Assembly: GCA_018813805.1 (NCBI GenBank)
Contig: JAHJAP010000043.1
Span: 1 to 7,542 of the forward strand
Reading direction: 5' to 3'
Length of the DNA: 7,542 bases
From: Patescibacteria group bacterium
GTDB lineage: Bacteria > Patescibacteriota > Patescibacteriia > Patescibacteriales > GWC2-42-12
How positions within the stretch are numbered: the first letter of the stretch is position 1; the number at the start of each line of letters is the position of its first letter. The notes beneath the pieces are model-generated. The model saw only the letters and a program-made list of their open reading frames with translations. It did no database searches and had not been told where the DNA came from. Of this stretch, positions 6,293 to 7,542 are shown piece after piece. The translations under genes and the position numbers were made by a program.

Positions 6293-6709
6293 TTATTTAG
6301 GTCTTTTAGCGCCGTAGCAACTACGACTCTGTCTTCGATTTTCTACTCCTTGAGTATCATAAACTCCTCTAATTACTTTATAACGAACACCTGGCAAGTC
6401 TTTAGTTCTGCCACCTTTAATTAAAACTATAGAGTGTTCTTGCAGATTATGACCAATTCCAGGAATATATGCCGTTACTTCCATGCCATTAGATAGTCTA
6501 ACACGAGCAATTTTTCTCAAAGCTGAATTAGGTTTTTTAGGAGTAGTTGTTGTTACTTTAACACAGACACCTCGTTTAAAAGGAGCGCCCGTTGGTATAA
6601 TTGTTTTTTTTCTATGCAAAGCGTCCAGCGTAGTTCGTAAAGCCGGGGATTTACTTTTTGTCTTGTCCCTGCTTCGTCCTTTGCGAATTAATTGATTAAT
6701 AGTAGGCAT
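6293..6709 (-). CDS. rpsL: 30S ribosomal protein S12
   Basis: Ribosomal protein S12, 138 residues, part of the decoding centre of the 30S subunit. The start [12 protein letters not shown] is the standard S12 N-terminus, so the ATG at 6709 is preferred over an in-frame ATG seven codons upstream. Diagnostic blocks are KRGVC (45-49), [13 protein letters not shown] (54-66), [10 protein letters not shown] (84-93) and KDLPGVRY (103-110). Lys58 and Lys103 match the E. coli lysines whose mutation gives streptomycin resistance; both are wild type. Asp104 is the aspartate that RimO methylthiolates in other bacteria. Compared with the 124-residue E. coli form there is an insertion of about 15 residues before KRGVC, as in Bacillus-type S12. 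No Shine-Dalgarno sequence is visible. First gene of the str operon; rpsG begins 16 bp after its stop. Confidence 0.98.
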   Translation of the reverse strand: MPTINQLIRKGRSRDKTKSKSPALRTTLDALHRKKTIIPTGAPFKRGVCVKVTTTTPKKPNSALRKIARVRLSNGMEVTAYIPGIGHNLQEHSIVLIKGGRTKDLPGVRYKVIRGVYDTQGVENRRQSRSCYGAKRPK

Positions 6710-6772
6710 AAAATAAATAAAATACAACAAAATAAAAATTAATAACGAAAAGCCATTAAATAACTAAAACAT

Positions 6773-6790
6773 ACCCTGAATACCCAGAAT
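6773..6790 (-). repeat. Tandem 9-bp repeat in the rpsL leader
   Basis: Read on the minus strand, ATTCTGGGT is followed directly by ATTCAGGGT, two copies of a 9-mer differing at one base. It sits about 65 bp upstream of the rpsL ATG and is the only G-rich patch in an otherwise A/T leader. It could be a protein- or RNA-binding site in the leader or a slippage product; the sequence does not decide. Confidence 0.35.
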
Positions 6791-6819
6791 ATATAAAATA
6801 TTTAATTTAACTTAATTTT

Positions 6820-6848
6820 AATTTAACACAAGAATTATTTTTAGTCAA
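6820..6848 (-). promoter_or_regulatory. Candidate promoter of the str operon (rpsL)
   Basis: On the minus strand TTGACT (6848-6843) is followed after 17 bp by TAAATT (6825-6820). A TG one base before the -10 makes it an extended -10 element. Transcription would start near 6813, giving a leader of about 100 nt before rpsL. A second, perfect TTGACA at 6880-6875 has only weak -10 matches at the right distance. The region is so AT-rich that -10 calls are not secure. Confidence 0.45.
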
Positions 6849-6883
6849 GAATAAATTTGTTAAAAAAATTTATATGTCAAAAA

Positions 6884-6900
6884 TCACAAACGGTCACAAA
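6884..6900. repeat. Direct repeat TCACAAA x2, 10-bp period
   Basis: Two perfect TCACAAA heptamers (6884-6890 and 6894-6900), read as TTTGTGA on the minus strand, are separated by CGG so that their starts are exactly one helical turn apart. They lie between the protease stop codon and the promoter-like elements ahead of rpsL. A tandem same-face operator is possible, but the site is short and the flanks are AT-rich, so chance cannot be excluded. Confidence 0.3.
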
Positions 6901-6907
6901 AAATTAG

Positions 6908-7510
6908 TTAAACTCCAACAATTAATTTAAACAGTGAATTAATTATTGGCATAATAAAAGAAAAACCAAAAAATATAAACAGCATCACTATTATTATGCC
7001 ATATTGCTCTAAAAACATTAATTTTTCTTGCCAACTATAAGACAAAAATGATGCAATTACTTTTGATCCATCCAATGGCGGGATAGGTAATAAATTAAAA
7101 ACAAATAAAGCTAAATTTACTTGAACAACAGCAACAATGAATATAACCATCTCCTGGCTAATATTTAATAAAAAACGCAACGATAAACCAAAAACCAAAG
7201 CTACAAAAAGATTAGCCAATGGGCCTGCTATTGCTATTTTAGCTGTGCCATATTTTTGGTCACGCAAATTACATGGATTAAATGGTATTGGCTTGGCATA
7301 ACCAAAAATAAAATTACCACCCGTGCCAAAATAAAGCATAGCTGGCATTAATATAGACCCCCATAAATCTATATGAACAAGTGGATTTAAAGTTAATCTG
7401 CCATCATCTCGCGCTGTTGTATCACCCAAATAATTAGCCATCCAACCATGCATATATTCATGTATAATAACAGAAAATAAAATAATTACTAAAGAAAAAA
7501 ACACAGACAT
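6908..7510 (-). CDS. M50-family site-2 zinc metalloprotease (rhomboid-unrelated intramembrane protease)
   Basis: A 200-residue, very hydrophobic protein that matches the minimal M50B/site-2 protease fold, a membrane-embedded zinc peptidase that cuts substrates within or next to the bilayer. The zinc motif HEYMH is at residues 17-21 in the first membrane helix. NPLVHID (42-48) and GYAKPIPFNP (70-79) are the usual conserved loops. AGPLAN (95-100) starts a further helix, and NLLPIPPLDG (139-148) carries the third zinc ligand, Asp147. Further hydrophobic helices lie around 103-116, 121-141 and 170-196. There is no PDZ or CBS domain, so this is the short form; substrate unknown. The ATG follows an AT-rich leader without a Shine-Dalgarno sequence, and only 32 bases upstream are visible. 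The gene lies 198 bp ahead of rpsL on the same strand with no clear terminator between, so readthrough into the str operon is possible. Confidence 0.93.
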   Translation of the reverse strand: MSVFFSLVIILFSVIIHEYMHGWMANYLGDTTARDDGRLTLNPLVHIDLWGSILMPAMLYFGTGGNFIFGYAKPIPFNPCNLRDQKYGTAKIAIAGPLANLFVALVFGLSLRFLLNISQEMVIFIVAVVQVNLALFVFNLLPIPPLDGSKVIASFLSYSWQEKLMFLEQYGIIIVMLFIFFGFSFIMPIINSLFKLIVGV

Positions 7511-7542
7511 AATAAATAAAATTAAAAATACAAAAATTAAAA

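Noticed and set aside
6710..6730. Seven-residue N-terminal extension of S12 (start at 6730)
   Set aside because: [12 protein letters not shown] at the 6709 ATG is the standard S12 start; the extension MLYFIYF is A/T leader sequence.

Overview
This AT-rich window (about one third G+C by eye) has all seven protein genes on the minus strand. Read in the direction of transcription (right to left) they are: a small M50-family site-2 metalloprotease (7510-6908); a compact 'str' translation operon of rpsL (S12), rpsG (S7), fusA (EF-G), an uncharacterised 149-residue gene with a Phd/YefM-like N-terminus, and tuf (EF-Tu); and a secreted multidomain protein with PKD, Cys-rich, coiled-coil and calcium-binding segments (1616-111). 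There is no rRNA, tRNA, CRISPR array or transposase gene.

The organism is most likely a member of the Candidate Phyla Radiation (Patescibacteria, Parcubacteria-like). The reasons are low G+C, almost no Shine-Dalgarno sequences, a minimal M50 protease, an extra small gene inside the str operon, and a large exported protein of a type common in these genomes. This is inference from composition and gene style. The translation proteins themselves are ordinary, full-length bacterial versions with all key motifs intact.

Non-coding structure: the rpsL leader holds a likely promoter and short direct repeats. A consensus promoter (TTGACA, 16 bp, TATAAT) lies between fusA and the small gene and should let the small gene and tuf be transcribed apart from the upstream ribosomal genes. 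A 12-bp-stem hairpin follows tuf and probably ends the operon, so tuf is not followed by rpsJ or the S10 operon here. 

The least expected feature is a 22-bp repeat present four times as two inverted pairs. One pair is a nearly loop-free palindrome that overlaps the rpsG stop codon inside the operon. The other forms the ends of a 116-bp element between the tuf terminator and the PKD gene. This looks like a small mobile or REP-like palindromic family. Nothing else suggests a new defence or mobile system; the items to follow up are this repeat family, the internal operon gene and the domain build of the secreted protein.
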